DNA from: Helianthus annuus | Taxonomy: Eukaryota > Streptophyta > Magnoliopsida > Asterales > Asteraceae | Direction: 5' to 3' | Assembly (NCBI RefSeq): GCF_002127325.2 | Contig: NC_035449.2 | Span: 82,493,657-82,557,656, forward strand | Length of the DNA stretch: 64,000 nt | Shown here: positions 11,650-23,869 of the stretch, one piece after another | Position numbering within the stretch: the stretch's first letter is position 1 | Layout of the letters: each line of letters begins with the position of its first letter | Made by a program: the position numbers and the translations under genes | The notes under the pieces: model-generated | Told to the model about the DNA's origin: nothing | Databases searched by the model: none | Seen by the model: only the letters and a program-made list of their open reading frames with translations

Positions 11650-13322
11650 TGATGCGTGTGAAGTGTGTATATATTTTAGGTGTATATTTTAAGCCCTTTT
11701 TACACTTTTTAGCCAAGTTTTAAATTTATAAACACGATATTCACTAACACTAAACACACATATGGGCAAGTGCACCCATCGTGGACGTAGTATAGTGTTG
11801 GTAAGATACCGAGGTCGTCCAAGGACACAAGAGCTTTTAGTACCGGTTTATCCTCAACGTGTAATCAAATCAAAATGTTAGAAAAAGGTTTTTAAACTAG
11901 AAAAATAAAACTAACTAAAATGCTGAAAATAAAATAAAAGTAAAAACAGATAGACAAGATGAATCACTTGGATCCGACTCGTGTGTAGTGTAACCTTTGA
12001 TTATTTTCGCACTTTTGCACTTGTTTAAGAGATTATCTTAGTTATTGTAGTAGGCCCTCTTTTAAAGGTGACGTTACCCTCAACCCAGTAGTTTGAGTCA
12101 GCAAGGATACAATCCTAAAGGGTTGGATTATTGAAAGATAATTAATTAAGTTATTAATGCATAATGTGGTAGGCCCCTCTTTTGAAGGCGACGTTAACCT
12201 CGGCTAAGTAGTCTGAGTCAGCAGGGATACAGTCCTAAGTAGTCAGGTTAAAGTTTTAACAGTAGTTTAACTTATGAGGGGATCAAAGAGTTTGGACCCC
12301 CGCCATCCAATACCGGTGGGTATTGAAGGAGTTCCTACTAAATTTGACCCAGGTCCTTTGTAGGATCTCTAAACGCTGAACAATGGCAAGACTCTTACCA
12401 ACCCGTTCCCTTAACCCTCGACCAGGTAGCCAACATACCTCCATATAGACCGTGGAGATATGAATGGTGAAAATCTTTTGTTTTATATAGACAAGAAAAT
12501 AATGCCAAGACACCACGGACAAACGATAAGGAAGAATCACCGTCAACATAAGAAACTAGTAATTAAAGTCATTAATACAAAACCAATTAAAAAGTGCAAA
12601 AGATTAAAAATAAAAAGTATTACACTAAACACTTGTCTTCACCAAGTGATGTAAGAGACTTAGGCAAACATGGCCTTTGATTGTCAAGAACTCTTACGAT
12701 CAATCTTGGATCCCGGGAAGACTCACACACTCATCATGGACAATGGATGATGGTGGTGGATGATGGTGTTATGGTGGTGGTGGGTGGTGGGTGAAGTGTG
12801 AGAGAGGTGGTGTGCCAAGGGATAAGTTGAAATGGCTCCAAGCACTCCTATTTATAGGCTGAACAGAAGCCTGGGCACGGCCCCGTGTCCGTCTGACACT
12901 CTCTCTCTTCATTAATTGTAATTCGCAATTACAATAAATGCGCCTGCAGCAACCTGACCACGCCCCCGTGTCCGCTGGGCACGGCCCCGTGGTGGGCAAT
13001 AAAAGCTTCTATAGGTTTGTCTTTTCTGCTGCTTCTTGGGCACGGCCCCGTGCTCGCTGAGCACGGGGCATGTTCAGTCTTCCAGCTTCTCTGTTTTGCT
13101 TGGGGAGATGCTGTCGGGGAGTCGGGCATATCACTTTTCTTCCTTTTCTTGTATTTATGTTAGATATTGTTGTCTTTTTGCTTCTTTTGTTATTTTGAGC
13201 TCATTTAATCCTGAAAACACAAAAGGAAGACAAAAGCATACTTTTTCCAACATTAGTACTAAAAAAGGGTTAGTTTTAGGCCACAATTGATGTAATTTAT
13301 ATGTTGCATTTTGTGCACATCA
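11650..13322 (-). mobile_element. A-family LTR, array copy 3 (recombinant)
   Basis: 1673 bp, 1748 bp downstream of copy 2 and nearly identical to it, including the same Y-to-X switch point. It lacks 21 bp, one palindromic word, in the U3 cluster near 12870. It probably arose from a second round of unequal exchange or duplication of copy 2. Confidence 0.75.
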
Positions 13323-13376
13323 GCGTATCTTTGAATCAAGTACTGGAGCTCCCCAAGTCAAAGTCCATGGTGTAGT
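13323..13376. repeat. 54-bp spacer, third copy
   Basis: Same sequence by eye as the other two spacers, ending in GTAGT immediately before the fourth LTR. Confidence 0.75.
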
Positions 13377-14072
13377 TGATGCGTGTGAAGTGTGTATATA
13401 TTTTAGGTGTATATTTTAAGCCCTTTTTACACTTTTTAGCCAAGTTTTAAATTTATAAACACGATATTCACTAACACTAAACACACATATGGGCAAGTGC
13501 ACCCATCGTGGACGTAGTATAGTGTTGGTAAGATACCGAGGTCGTCCAAGGACACAAGAGCTTTTAGTACCGGTTTATCCTCAACGTCTAATCAAATCAA
13601 AATGTTAGAAGAAGGTTTTTAAACTAGAAAAATAAAACTAACTAAAATGCTGAAAATAAAATAAAAGTAAAAACAGATAGACAAGATGAATCACTTGGAT
13701 CCGACTCGTGTGTAGTGTAACCTTTGATTTTTTTCGCACTTTTGTACTTGTTTAAGAGATTATCTTAGTTATTGTAGTAGGCCCCTCTTTTAAAGGTGAC
13801 GTTACCCTCAACCCAGTAGTTTGAGTCAGCAAGGATACAATCCTAAAGGGTCGGATTATTGAAAGATAATTAATTAAGTTATTAATGCATAATGTGGTAG
13901 GCCCCTCTTTTGAAGGCGACGTTACCCTCGGCTAAGTAGTCTGAGTCAGCAGAGATACAGTCCTAAGTAGTCAGGTTAAAGTTTTAACAGTAGTTTAACT
14001 TATGAGGGGATCAAAGAGTTTGGACCCCCGCCATCCAATACCGGTGGGTATTGAAGGAGTTCCTACTAAATT
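13377..14072 (-). mobile_element. A-family LTR, array copy 4 (LTR-Y), proximal part
   Basis: Low-coordinate part of the last LTR, cut at 14072 by insertion of element D. It resumes at 23875. GTAGT lies just before it (13372-13376) and just after its far end (24924-24928), consistent with its own 5-bp TSD. Confidence 0.8.
14068..14072. repeat. Target site duplication of D, left copy
   Basis: AAATT; the right copy is at 23870-23874. Uninterrupted LTR copies (for example near 10580) read AAATTTGACCC, confirming the empty site. Confidence 0.9.
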
Positions 14073-14325
14073 TGTGACACTCTAGGTTTTTCCGAACGAA
14101 CACCTTGTAATATTTTGTGTATATAAATATTATTAAATGAAAACGTGACTTTTACATGATATGTGTGGTATGTATGTAATATATATATATATGTATGAGA
14201 ACCGAGACCACGACCCGAGACCATGACTCGCAACCACTCGGTTGCGAGTGGGCCACTCGGTCTCGAGTGGGCCTTTGGGCCGTAACCGGTTTGGGCCGAA
14301 ACCCTTAGCCTATGTTGAACCTTGT

Positions 14326-14332
14326 TATATAA
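14326..14332 (+). promoter_or_regulatory. TATA box of D 5' LTR
   Basis: TATATAA, with a pyrimidine-rich stretch 20-40 bp downstream where transcription could start. The same box is at 21725-21731 in the 3' LTR. Confidence 0.6.
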
Positions 14333-15119
14333 TCCCACCTTTCCCCACTTCTTTCATTTTACACACACAAACACTCCTTAAATTCTCTCTCAACTAGAAA
14401 CCCCAAACCAACAACATTCCATCTCTTCCAACTTTCGGTTCAAGCTCAAGAATCTCGGACAAGACCATCACTCGGACACTTCATCTTTTCTCATTTTCTT
14501 CCTTTGTTTTCGGCTCATTCTTCTTCTTCACAACCGGTTAGTGTTAACTTTATGTATAAAAGATTTATGAAATGTTTATGAACTAGAAATGCTTGGTTAG
14601 TGATATTATGCATGAGCTTTAGGATGATTTGTGAAGTTTGACTATGTGTAAACTTTTATGTGTAAAATACTTGTTACATGTTCAAAATGACTAGTTGTAT
14701 GTTCAAACTAAATAGTAGATAATTTGGAAATGAATGATGGATTCTTATGACCAAACATGTTCTTGTATGAAAAATGTTATTTAAAGATGATGAATCTAGG
14801 ATGGTGTGTAATTCATGAACGACTTGGTATGTGTTTTCTTGTTTTTGCATCATGATCTTGTTAAAAACATATGATTTTGGCTCATAAAATATGGTTATAT
14901 TTGACATGAAAACCCTAGAAAATTTATGAACTTGGATGAACTTGTTGAATGTGGTTTGAAGAATTCAAAAATGGCAAAGTTTGATCTAAGTTTACTAATA
15001 TTCAGATTAGGCAAAGTGTTAATGGAAACCCCATTGGCTATTTCCCGATTTGGGCCTGATGACATTGTACTAATTGGACTGTTACATCTGCATTATCACG
15101 TGTTCATGAAAGGGACAGC

Positions 15120-15345
15120 CTTCTGACTCGCAACCACACTGTTCCGACTCGCAACCACACCGTTCCGACTCGCAACCACACTGCTGCGACTCGCAACCAC
15201 AGCATGATGACTCGAGACCACACGGTTGCGACTCGCAACCAAAACGTGACAACTCGAGACCACGGTTGCGACTCGCAACCACAGCGTGACAAGCCGAAAC
15301 CTCCTGGTTGCGACTCGAGACCTTCTGGTTGCGACTGGGCTGTCC
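15120..15345 (+). repeat. Tandem array of GACTCGCAACC words in D LTR
   Basis: About ten degenerate units of roughly 22 bp with core GACTCGCAACCACA, some reading ACTCGAGACC. Duplicated in the 3' LTR at about 22519-22744. It lies about 0.8 kb downstream of the TATA box, so within the transcribed LTR. It gives false ORFs on both strands. Confidence 0.85.
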
Positions 15346-16473
15346 ACTTTGGTTATTGGGCCATAACGTGTAATATGGGCTACTTGTTGACTGATCTGCA
15401 TGTTACCGTTTGACTGCTTAAATGCTAGGGCCGGCCCAATAACCCACTGTCTATATTGTTTTGCATGCCACGTGTTAGTTATGTGTAAGTTTTTACGTGA
15501 ATGCTTGTACACCGAACCTGACCTATACCGGTAACCATGTTAGGACGTGGTGACCAACGTGTTTGACAAGTAACCTAAACCTACCGAGCAACCCAAGGTG
15601 AGTTCACAACTTAAAAGCATGCGTCCCGGTGGTTTGGGACACGAGACTAAAACAACCCTATCCCCTTGTAAAGGGGATACCATTCACATTCCTTCCCTAG
15701 TTATTGGGAACAAACTTACTTTTTCTTCCCTGGTATTGGGAAACCTATTGGTTAATTACTGTTTATACGGATTGCAACTAACGGCACTAAACGCAACTCT
15801 ATCACTCAAGTCCCTACTACATAATACCGATTAGTCGCCGGGGCCAGGCGAACGGGTTATTAGTTGATAGCGCTATTTAGGTTTTACCAGCCTCACACCG
15901 TGCCCTGGTTTGGGATCGGTCGTGAACTAATGTACTCAGGCATCCGTCAATGATGATAGAACATTGACATCGGGGCATCCTGCGGAAACGCATTCGGTTA
16001 CCTAGTGTTCGGTATTGGAAAAACAGTTTAGTCGCTAACTTTTGGGGTAGCTCCCCATGGCATGTATAAACGGCTAAATTAACTGGTGAAACAAGTTTTT
16101 GGTAATTAAAACTGGACAACTAGTGAACTCACTCAGCATTATTGTTGACCCCTTACTGCATGCTTTGCAGGTAACCAGTGACGAAGGAGCTTGCTGCTTG
16201 GGAATGAGTAGTGTCCGTCCACCCTTGTGTTGGGTGTTACCTTATTTTGAAATATGAACTTTGTTTAAACTGCTTCACTTATGCTTCCGCTACTTATTAA
16301 CTGTTTGAACTTGAAACCTTAAACTCTGAACTTGATATTTGCTAATCCTATGGTTAGTAAGTACTACTTTTGATAACAATTTAATTATTCGGTATAATTG
16401 GTGGTTGGATCCTGGTCAGTCACGCCCTCGAAGCGGGTGTTATCCGCAGGTGGATTTTGGGGGTGTGACAGAT

Positions 16474-16486
16474 TGGTATCAGAGCC
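16474..16486 (+). other. Primer binding site of D (initiator Met tRNA type)
   Basis: TGGTATCAGAGCC begins three bases after the 5' LTR and is the familiar complement of the 3' end of plant initiator methionine tRNA. It primes minus-strand synthesis. It is not a tRNA gene. Confidence 0.9.
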
Positions 16487-16757
16487 ATTGGTTATAGTGA
16501 ACTTGGTTTTAAAAAGGGGAAAAATCTTTTTGGAGAAAACCAGACTATAACCCGTGACTCGCGACGACACTACACTCCAAGTGCAAGGCTCGGCACATTT
16601 GACCTCATAGCTCGGACCAGTGTTTACTTGTTTGCTTACTTTATGTTTCCTGTTTTGCTATACATATTAGTATGCCTAATTAGATAGATACACTTCTCTC
16701 CCTTCTATCTCATTCTCGTTACACTACGGCATCACACTCATACTGTGTTTTCTGGTT

Positions 16758-16863
16758 ATGAAGACAATGAGTGGACGTGGAAGGGGAAACATCAACATGA
16801 CTCAGGCTCAGTTCACTAACCTGCTCAACACAGTGGCTGCAGCTTTCGCAGCTCACCCTATAG
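16758..16863 (+). CDS. First coding segment of D gag, before intron-like segment
   Basis: ATG at 16758, or an in-frame ATG at 16767 giving MSGRGRG, the usual start style of Tekay-type Gag. It reads 35 codons plus one base and then meets a GT at 16864. Reading straight on reaches TAA within the 88-bp segment. Skipping 16864-16951 keeps the frame into the 1467-codon ORF. I therefore treat it as the N-terminus of gag-pol. It could instead be a small leader ORF if the segment is not spliced. Confidence 0.7.
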
Positions 16864-16951
16864 GTAAGCTCGTTGTTTTAGGATGTTTAGATCCTACCGC
16901 CACATCGCCTTTTCACCTCTAAGTCTATACGTTTCGCTTCTCACCCTATAG
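16864..16951 (+). other. 88-bp intron-like segment interrupting D gag
   Basis: Begins GTAAGC and ends CCTATAG, with canonical GT...AG borders. A 14-base direct repeat CTCACCCTATAGGT spans each border (16852-16865 and 16940-16953), so precise deletion and splicing give the same product. It contains an in-frame TAA near 16919 and its length is not a multiple of three. Removal restores one frame from ATG to the stop at 21379-21381. Confidence 0.6.
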
Positions 16952-19900
16952 GTCAGCATGCACCTGCGCAACCACCCGTGTGTACTTTCAAAACTTTCAT
17001 GGATTGCAAGCCTCTCCCTTTCAACGGCACTGAGGGTGCCATAGGTCTTCTGCATTGGATTGAGAAAATTGAAGCTGTTTTTGCTGTTTGCGAGTGTCCC
17101 CCTGCAAATTGGGTGAAATTTGCTACTGCTACGCTTGAAGGAAGCGCGCTTTCTTGGTGGAAGGCGCAGATTCAGATGTTTGGATTGGAAACTGCAAATG
17201 CTACAGCATGGGAGGATTTCAAGGATATGATCAAGGATGAATACTGTCACCGGGATGACATCCACAAGCTTGAGAATGAGTACTATGAGCTCAAGATGGT
17301 TGGGTCGGAAATTGAAACTTACACCAAGCTGTCCAATGACTATGCTGCTCTTTGCCCAAACATGTCTCGACCTATGTATCGAAGAATCGAACTGTACATC
17401 AAGGGTTTGGCTCCAGAAATTCGAAGCCATGTAACTTCAGCCAACCACACTACCATTCAGCCAATCGTTCGACTTGCTCACAAACTCACTGATCAAGCCG
17501 TAGAAGAGGGCAGGTTGCCCAAAAGGATCAGTGCCACTGTCGGAACTTCTAGTGACAACAAGCGTAAGTGGGAAGGAAGTCAAAGCAAGGATGCTAACCC
17601 CACTCAGGCCCCAGCACAGCAAAGGAAAACGGAAAACAACAAAGGCACTCAGCAACAGGGTGGCTACCGGGGAAGCTACCCTAAGTGCAACAAGTGTAAC
17701 AGACACCACAATGGGGCATGTAACAAGGGCCAGTGTCAGCGATGCCACAAGATGGGGCACGAAGCCAAGGATTGTAGAAGTCAGTTCCCAGCAAGACAGA
17801 ATCAGCAACAACCCCAACAGCAACAGCAGCAGGGAAACAACCGAGCATGTTTTAAGTGTGGAGCTGAGGGGCACTTTAAGAAGGATTGCCCTGAACTGAA
17901 TCAGAATCGCAACAACCAGGGAGCTGGAAACAACAATCAAAACAACAATGCTGGGAATGGTGCTAGAGGAAGGGCTTTTGTGATTGGAGCTGGAGAAGCA
18001 AGGAATGACCCCAATGTCGTGGCGGGTAAGTTCCTACTCGATGATCGTTATGTTTCTGTGTTATTTGATTCCGGTGCCGATGCTAGTTATGTGTCCCTAC
18101 GTATTAGTAAGAAGCTTAGGCGTCCGCTTTCGTTACTAAGTTCTCCTCATATCGTCGAGTTAGCTAATGGTAGAAACATCGAGGCCTCACATGTTGTCAA
18201 AGGCTGCAAACTAGAGTTGTCTGGTCAGACATTTAGTATCGATCTTTTCCCTGTTACTCTTGGAAGCTTCGACGTCGTTATTGGTATGGATTGGTTATCC
18301 AAGCATCGCGCTGAAATCCTCTGTCAAGAGAAAGCAGTTCGTATTCCCCGCCGTTCTGGCAAATCCCTCATTGTACAAGGTGGCAAAGGCGGAGAAATCT
18401 CCGGCGTTATCTCTTTCTTGAAAGCCCAGAAGTGTTTACAAAAAGGGCACACCGCTATCTTAGCACTTGTCACCAACACGCAGGAAAAGGAAAAGAGGAT
18501 TGAAGACTTTCCAGTAGTGCGTGACTACCCCGAGGTATTTCCTGAGGAACTACCTGGACTCCCTCCCCATCGTCAGGTCGAATTCCAAATCGAGCTAGCT
18601 CCCGGAGCAGCGCCTATAGCTCGTGCGCCTTATCGACTAGCCCCCGCAGAATTGAAGGAACTCTCTACTCAACTACAGGAACTTTTGGATAAAGGGTTTA
18701 TTCGCCCTAGTTCATCACCCTGGGGAGCACCGGTACTCTTTGTTAAGAAGAAGGATGGCACGTTCCGAATGTGCATTGACTATCGTGAGCTGAACAAGGT
18801 TACCATCAAGAATCGTTACCCTCTCCCGCGAATCGACGACCTATTCGATCAGTTGCAAGGATCGAGCTACTATTCTAAGATTGACCTGCGATCAGGTTAC
18901 CATCAGTTAAGGGTCCGTAATGAAGACATCTCCAAAACTGCATTCAGAACTCGTTATGGTCATTATGAATTCCTCGTTATGCCCTTTGGAATGACCAACG
19001 CGCCTGCAGTGTTCATGGATCTTATGAACCGAGTATGCAAAACCTACCTCGACAAATTTGTGATCGTGTTTATAGACGACATCTTGATCTACTCGAAAAG
19101 TCAGGAAGAGCATGAACAGCACCTACGCCTTATCCTCGAACTCCTTCGCAATGAGCAACTGTATGCCAAGTTCTCGAAATGCGACTTCTGGCTTCGAGAA
19201 GTCCATTTCCTTGGGCACGTGGTTAACAAGGATGGGATCCATGTCGACCCTGCAAAGATCGACTCTATAAAGAATTGGCCTACCCCTAAGACTCCGACCG
19301 AAGTCCGCCAATTCTTGGGACTGGCGGGATACTATCGAAGATTTATCATGGGATTCTCCAAGATCGCTCAGCCTCTCACGGCTCTTACTCAGAAGGGTAT
19401 GGTTTATAAATGGGGTGAAGCTCAGGAAACCGCGTTTCAGAAACTAAAGGATAACCTCTGTAGTGCTCCTATTCTCTCGTTTCCTGAAGGCACTGACGAC
19501 TTCGTAGTTTATTGCGATACATCTATTCATGGGCTCGGTTGCGTGTTAATGCAACGCGAGAAAGTTATTGCTTACGCCTCTCGACAACTTAAGACACACG
19601 AAAGGAACTACACAACGCACGATTTGGAGCTGGGAGCAGTGATCTTTGCGCTTAAGATATGGAGACATTACCTGTACGGTACCAAGTGCACCATTTACAC
19701 CGATCACAGGAGTCTCGAGCATATCTTCAAGCAAAAGGAATTAAACATGCGACAACGCCGATGGGTCGAACTTCTGAATGATTATGAATGTGCCATCAAG
19801 TACCATCCGGGCAAGGCCAATGTCGTGGCAGACGCCCTTAGCCGAAAAGACACTATACCAAAGCGCGTACGAGCATTGCAACTTACCATCCAGTCTAATC

Positions 19901-21381
19901 TCCCTACCCAAATCCGAAATGCTCAGATTGAAGCTCTGAAACCGGAAAACATCAGGGATGAGTCCCTGCGAGGATCGAGGCAGCAGCTAGAACAGAAAGA
20001 AGACGGCGCTTACTATGTGGCAGGGCGCATTTGGGTCCCCCTTTACGGAGATCTACGAGAGCTTGTGATGGACGAAGCCCATAAGTCCCGTTATTCAGTA
20101 CATCCTGGTTCAGATAAGATGTACCACGACATAAGGACTACTTACTGGTGGCCTGGCATGAAAGCCAACATAGCCGCTTACGTTGGCAAATGTTTGACCT
20201 GCGCAAGAGTCAAGATCGAGTATCAGAAACCAGCAGGCCTACTCCAGCAACCCGAAATCCCGAAATGGAAATGGGAGCAAATTTCCATGGATTTTGTTAC
20301 GGGGCTACCTAGATCCCAACGTGGGAATGACACTATTTGGGTAATAGTAGATCGATTGACTAAGTCTGCACACTTTCTGGCCATTAAGGAAACAGACAAG
20401 TTTTCTACCTTAGCAGAAATCTATTTAAAGGAAGTAGTCTCCAGGCACGGGGTGCCAACTTCTATTATTTCCGACCGAGACGCTCGTTTTACTTCCGAGT
20501 TGTGGCAAGCTATGCACAAATCCTTTGGCTCACGTTTGGACATGAGCACCGCTTATCACCCGCAAACGGATGGGCAGTCCGAACGCACCATCCAAACCCT
20601 GGAAGACATGCTTAGGGCATGTGTGATCGATTTTGGCAAGAACTGGGAGAAGCATCTACCGCTGGTGGAATTCTCCTACAATAACAGCTACCACACTAGC
20701 ATTCAGACGGCACCTTTTGAGGCATTGTACGGTCGTAAATGCCGATCACCTCTTTGTTGGGCGGAAGTCGGTGATAGTCAACTCACAGGCCCAGAACTGG
20801 TGGTAGATACAACGGAAAAGATTTCCCAGATCAGGCAACGCATGGCGGCAGCTCGTGACCGTCAGAAAAGCTACGCTGACAAGCGTAGGAAACCGTTAGA
20901 ATTCCAGGTCGGGGACCGGGTTCTACTTAAAGTCTCACCCTGGAAGGGTGTGGTTCGTTTCGGTAAACGAGGCAAGCTGAATCCACGATATGTTGGACCA
21001 TTCGAAATTACCGAGAAAATCGGTAAGGTTGCTTATAGATTGAACCTGCCTGCAGAGCTGAGTGCAGTGCACAACGTTTTTCACGTGTCTAATCTGAAGA
21101 AGTGCCTGTCAGATGAAACGCTCGTAATTCCTTTCAAGGAACTCACTGTTGATGAACAGCTACACTTTACTGAGGAACCGATTGAGATCACGGATCGAGA
21201 AATCAAAACCCTCAAACGTAGCCAGATACCTCTCGTGCGAGTTCGTTGGAACTCACGACGCGGCCCAGAGTTTACCTGGGAGCGGGAAGACCAGATGAAG
21301 TCCAAGTATCCCCAGTTGTTCCCAAACGAAAACCCCAGCACTGAAGCTACAACCGAATTTCGGGACGAAATTCCAAACTAA
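16952..21381 (+). CDS. Gag-pol polyprotein of chromovirus D
   Basis: One open frame encodes all functions. Counting residues from 16978: Gag capsid (about 15-150); two zinc knuckles, [14 protein letters not shown] (about 250) and [14 protein letters not shown] (about 290); protease [11 protein letters not shown] (about 360); RT with FIDDILIYS (about 697); RNase [14 protein letters not shown] (about 842); integrase with H2C2 zinc domain (about 1037-1075) and D, D, E in [17 protein letters not shown] and [11 protein letters not shown]-terminal chromodomain (about 1391-1450) ending KSKYPQLF. The chromodomain is thought to guide insertion to particular chromatin. There is no internal frameshift. 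The frame upstream of 16978 lacks an ATG, so the natural start is probably at 16758/16767 through the intron-like segment. Confidence 0.95.
21355..21373 (+). promoter_or_regulatory. Hairpin overlapping the end of D gag-pol
   Basis: Perfect 8-bp stem GAATTTCG, loop GGA, CGAAATTC. It overlaps the last codons of pol. It is followed by a purine run ACGGGGGGATGA and by TGTGACACCCC (about 21394), which looks like the start of a related LTR. This is an upstream duplicate of the working module at 21437-21473. Confidence 0.65.
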
Positions 21382-21473
21382 CGGGGGGATGATGTGACAC
21401 CCCGTTGAAACACGCTAGCTTGGCAGTGGCTGCCTTAACTTTCGGGACGAAAGTTCTTAAAACTTGGGGATAA
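21382..21473 (+). other. 3' UTR of D with hairpin and polypurine tract
   Basis: Contains a second hairpin, AACTTTCG, loop GGA, CGAAAGTT (21437-21455), then the PPT AACTTGGGGATAA (21461-21473) directly before the 3' LTR. An LTR-start-like TGTGACACCCC after a G-rich tract precedes it, so the UTR appears to carry two hairpin-PPT-LTR-start units, one probably vestigial. Confidence 0.8.
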
Positions 21474-23869
21474 TGTGACACTCTAGGTTTTTCCGAACGA
21501 ACACCTTGTAATATTTTGTGTATATAAATATTATTAAATGAAAACGTGACTTTTACATGATATGTGTGGTATGTATGTAATATATATATATGTATGAGAA
21601 CCGAGACCACGACCCGAGACCATGACTCGCAACCACTCGGTTGCGAGTGGGCCACTCGGTCTCGAGTGGGCCTTTGGGCCGTAACCGGTTTGGGCCGAAA
21701 CCCTTAGCCTATGTTGAACCTTGTTATATAATCCCACCTTTCCCCACTTCTTTCATTTTACACACACAAACACTCCTTAAATTCTCTCTCAACTAGAAAC
21801 CCCAAACCAACAACATTCCATCTCTTCCAACTTTCGGTTCAAGCTCAAGAATCTCGGACAAGACCATCACTCGGACACTTCATCTTTTCTCATTTTCTTC
21901 CTTTGTTTTCGGCTCATTCTTCTTCTTCACAACCGGTTAGTGTTAACTTTATGTATAAAAGATTTATGAAATGTTTATGAACTAGAAATGCTTGGTTAGT
22001 GATATTATGCATGAGCTTTAGGATGATTTGTGAAGTTTGACTATGTGTAAACTTTTATGTGTAAAATACTTGTTACATGTTCAAAATGACTAGTTGTATG
22101 TTCAAACTAAATAGTAGATAATTTGGAAATGAATGATGGATTCTTATGACCAAACATGTTCTTGTATGAAAAATGTTATTTAAAGATGATGAATCTAGGA
22201 TGGTGTGTAATTCATGAACGACTTGGTATGTGTTTTCTTGTTTTTGCATCATGATCTTGTTAAAAACATATGATTTTGGCTCATAAAATATGGTTATATT
22301 TGACATGAAAACCCTAGAAAATTTATGAACTTGGATGAACTTGTTGAATGTGGTTTGAAGAATTCAAAAATGGCAAAGTTTGATCTAAGTTTACTAATAT
22401 TCAGATTAGGCAAAGTGTTAATGGAAACCCCATTGGCTATTTCCCGATTTGGGCCTGATGACATTGTACTAATTGGACTGTTACATCTGCATTATCACGT
22501 GTTCATGAAAGGGACAGCCTTCCGACTCGCAACCACACTGTTCCGACTCGCAACCACACCGTTCCGACTCGCAACCACACTGCTGCGACTCGCAACCACA
22601 GCATGATGACTCGAGACCACACGGTTGCGACTCGCAACCAAAACGTGACAACTCGAGACCACGGTTGCGACTCGCAACCACAGCGTGACAAGCCGAAACC
22701 TCCTGGTTGCGACTCGAGACCTTCTGGTTGCGACTGGGCTGTCCACTTTGGTTATTGGGCCATAACGTGTAATATGGGCTACCTGTTGACTGATCTGCAT
22801 GTTACCGTTTGACTGCTTAAATGCTAGGGCCGGCCCAATAACCCACTGTCTATATTGTTTTGCATGCCACGTGTTAGTTATGTGTAAGTTTTTACGTGAA
22901 TGCTTGTACACCGAACCTGACCTATACCGGTAACCATGTTAGGACGTGGTGACCAACGTGTTTGACAAGTAACCTAAACCTACCGAGCAACCCAAGGTGA
23001 GTTCACAACTTAAAAGCATGCGTCCCGGTGGTTTGGGACACGAGACTAAAACAACCCTATCCCCTTGTAAAGGGGATACCATTCACATTCCTTCCCTAGT
23101 TATTGGGAACAAACTTACTTTTTCTTCCCTGGTATTGGGAAACCTATTGGTTAATTACTGTTTATACGGATTGCAACTAACGGCACTAAACGCAACTCTA
23201 TCACTCAAGTCCCTACTACATAATACCGATTAGTCGCCGGGGCCAGGCGAACGGGTTATTAGTTGATAGCGCTATTTAGGTTTTACCAGCCTCACACCGT
23301 GCCCTGGTTTGGGATCGGTCGTGAACTAATGTACTCAGGCATCCGTCAATGATGATAGAACATTGACATCGGGGCATCCTGCGGAAACGCATTCGGTTAC
23401 CTAGTGTTCGGTATTGGAAAAACAGTTTAGTCGCTAACTTTTGGGGTAGCTCCCCATGGCATGTATAAACGGATAAATTAACTGGTGAAACAAGTTTTTG
23501 GTAATTAAAACTGGACAACTAGTGAACTCACTCAGCATTATTGTTGACCCCTTACTGCATGCTTTGCAGGTAACCAGTGACGAAGGAGCTTGCTGCTTGG
23601 GAATGAGTAGTGTCCGTCCACCCTTGTGTTGGGTGTTACCTTATTTTGAAATATGAACTTTGTTTAAACTGCTTCACTTATGCTTCCGCTACTTATTAAC
23701 TGTTTGAACTTGAAACCTTAAACTCTGAACTTGATATTTGCTAATCCTATGGTTAGTAAGTACTACTTTTGATAACATTTTAATTATTCGGTATAATTGG
23801 TGGTTGGATCCTGGTCAGTCACGCCCTCGAAGCGGGTGTTATCCGCAGGTGGATTTTGGGGGTGTGACA
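21474..23869 (+). mobile_element. 3' LTR of element D
   Basis: 2396 bp, nearly identical to the 5' LTR. Differences noticed by eye: 2 bp fewer in the AT run near 21585 and single-base changes near 22522, 22782, 23473 and 23777. TATATAA at 21725-21731; word array at about 22519-22744. Followed by AAATT TSD. Confidence 0.93.

Larger units (their letters stand above)
14073..16470 (+). mobile_element. 5' LTR of element D
   Basis: Starts TGTGACACTC and ends GGTGTGACA. TATATAA at 14326-14332 is a likely core promoter. Upstream of it (about 14198-14282) lie palindromic words built from ACTCGCAACC and GGTTGCGAGT. A longer tandem array of the same word lies at 15120-15345. No host sequence inside. 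ORFs in the LTR are chance frames. Confidence 0.92.
14073..23869 (+). mobile_element. Complete Tekay/Del-type chromovirus D
   Basis: A 9.8-kb Ty3/gypsy element with two almost identical LTRs (2398 and 2396 bp), an initiator-Met-type PBS, a 1467-codon gag-pol ORF ending in a chromodomain, and a PPT. The exact target duplication AAATT lies at 14068-14072 and 23870-23874. By eye the LTRs differ at about four bases and one AT dinucleotide, implying recent insertion; at commonly used plant rates that is of the order of 0.1 million years. It is the youngest element here and probably still coding-competent, subject to the intron-like segment near the gag start. Confidence 0.95.

Noticed and set aside
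8326..14072. A satellite DNA array
   Set aside because: The 1.75-kb unit is an LTR with TG...CA ends and TATA box plus a 54-bp spacer; flanking TSDs fit LTR insertions.
15120..15345. CRISPR array
   Set aside because: Units are head-to-tail degenerate without unique spacers, lie in a plant retrotransposon LTR and are copied in both LTRs.
15082..15512. Overlapping ORFs with VVASRNS or CGCES repeats in the D LTR as a repeat protein
   Set aside because: They read a tandem DNA word in several frames on both strands, inside an LTR, with no start or codon evidence.
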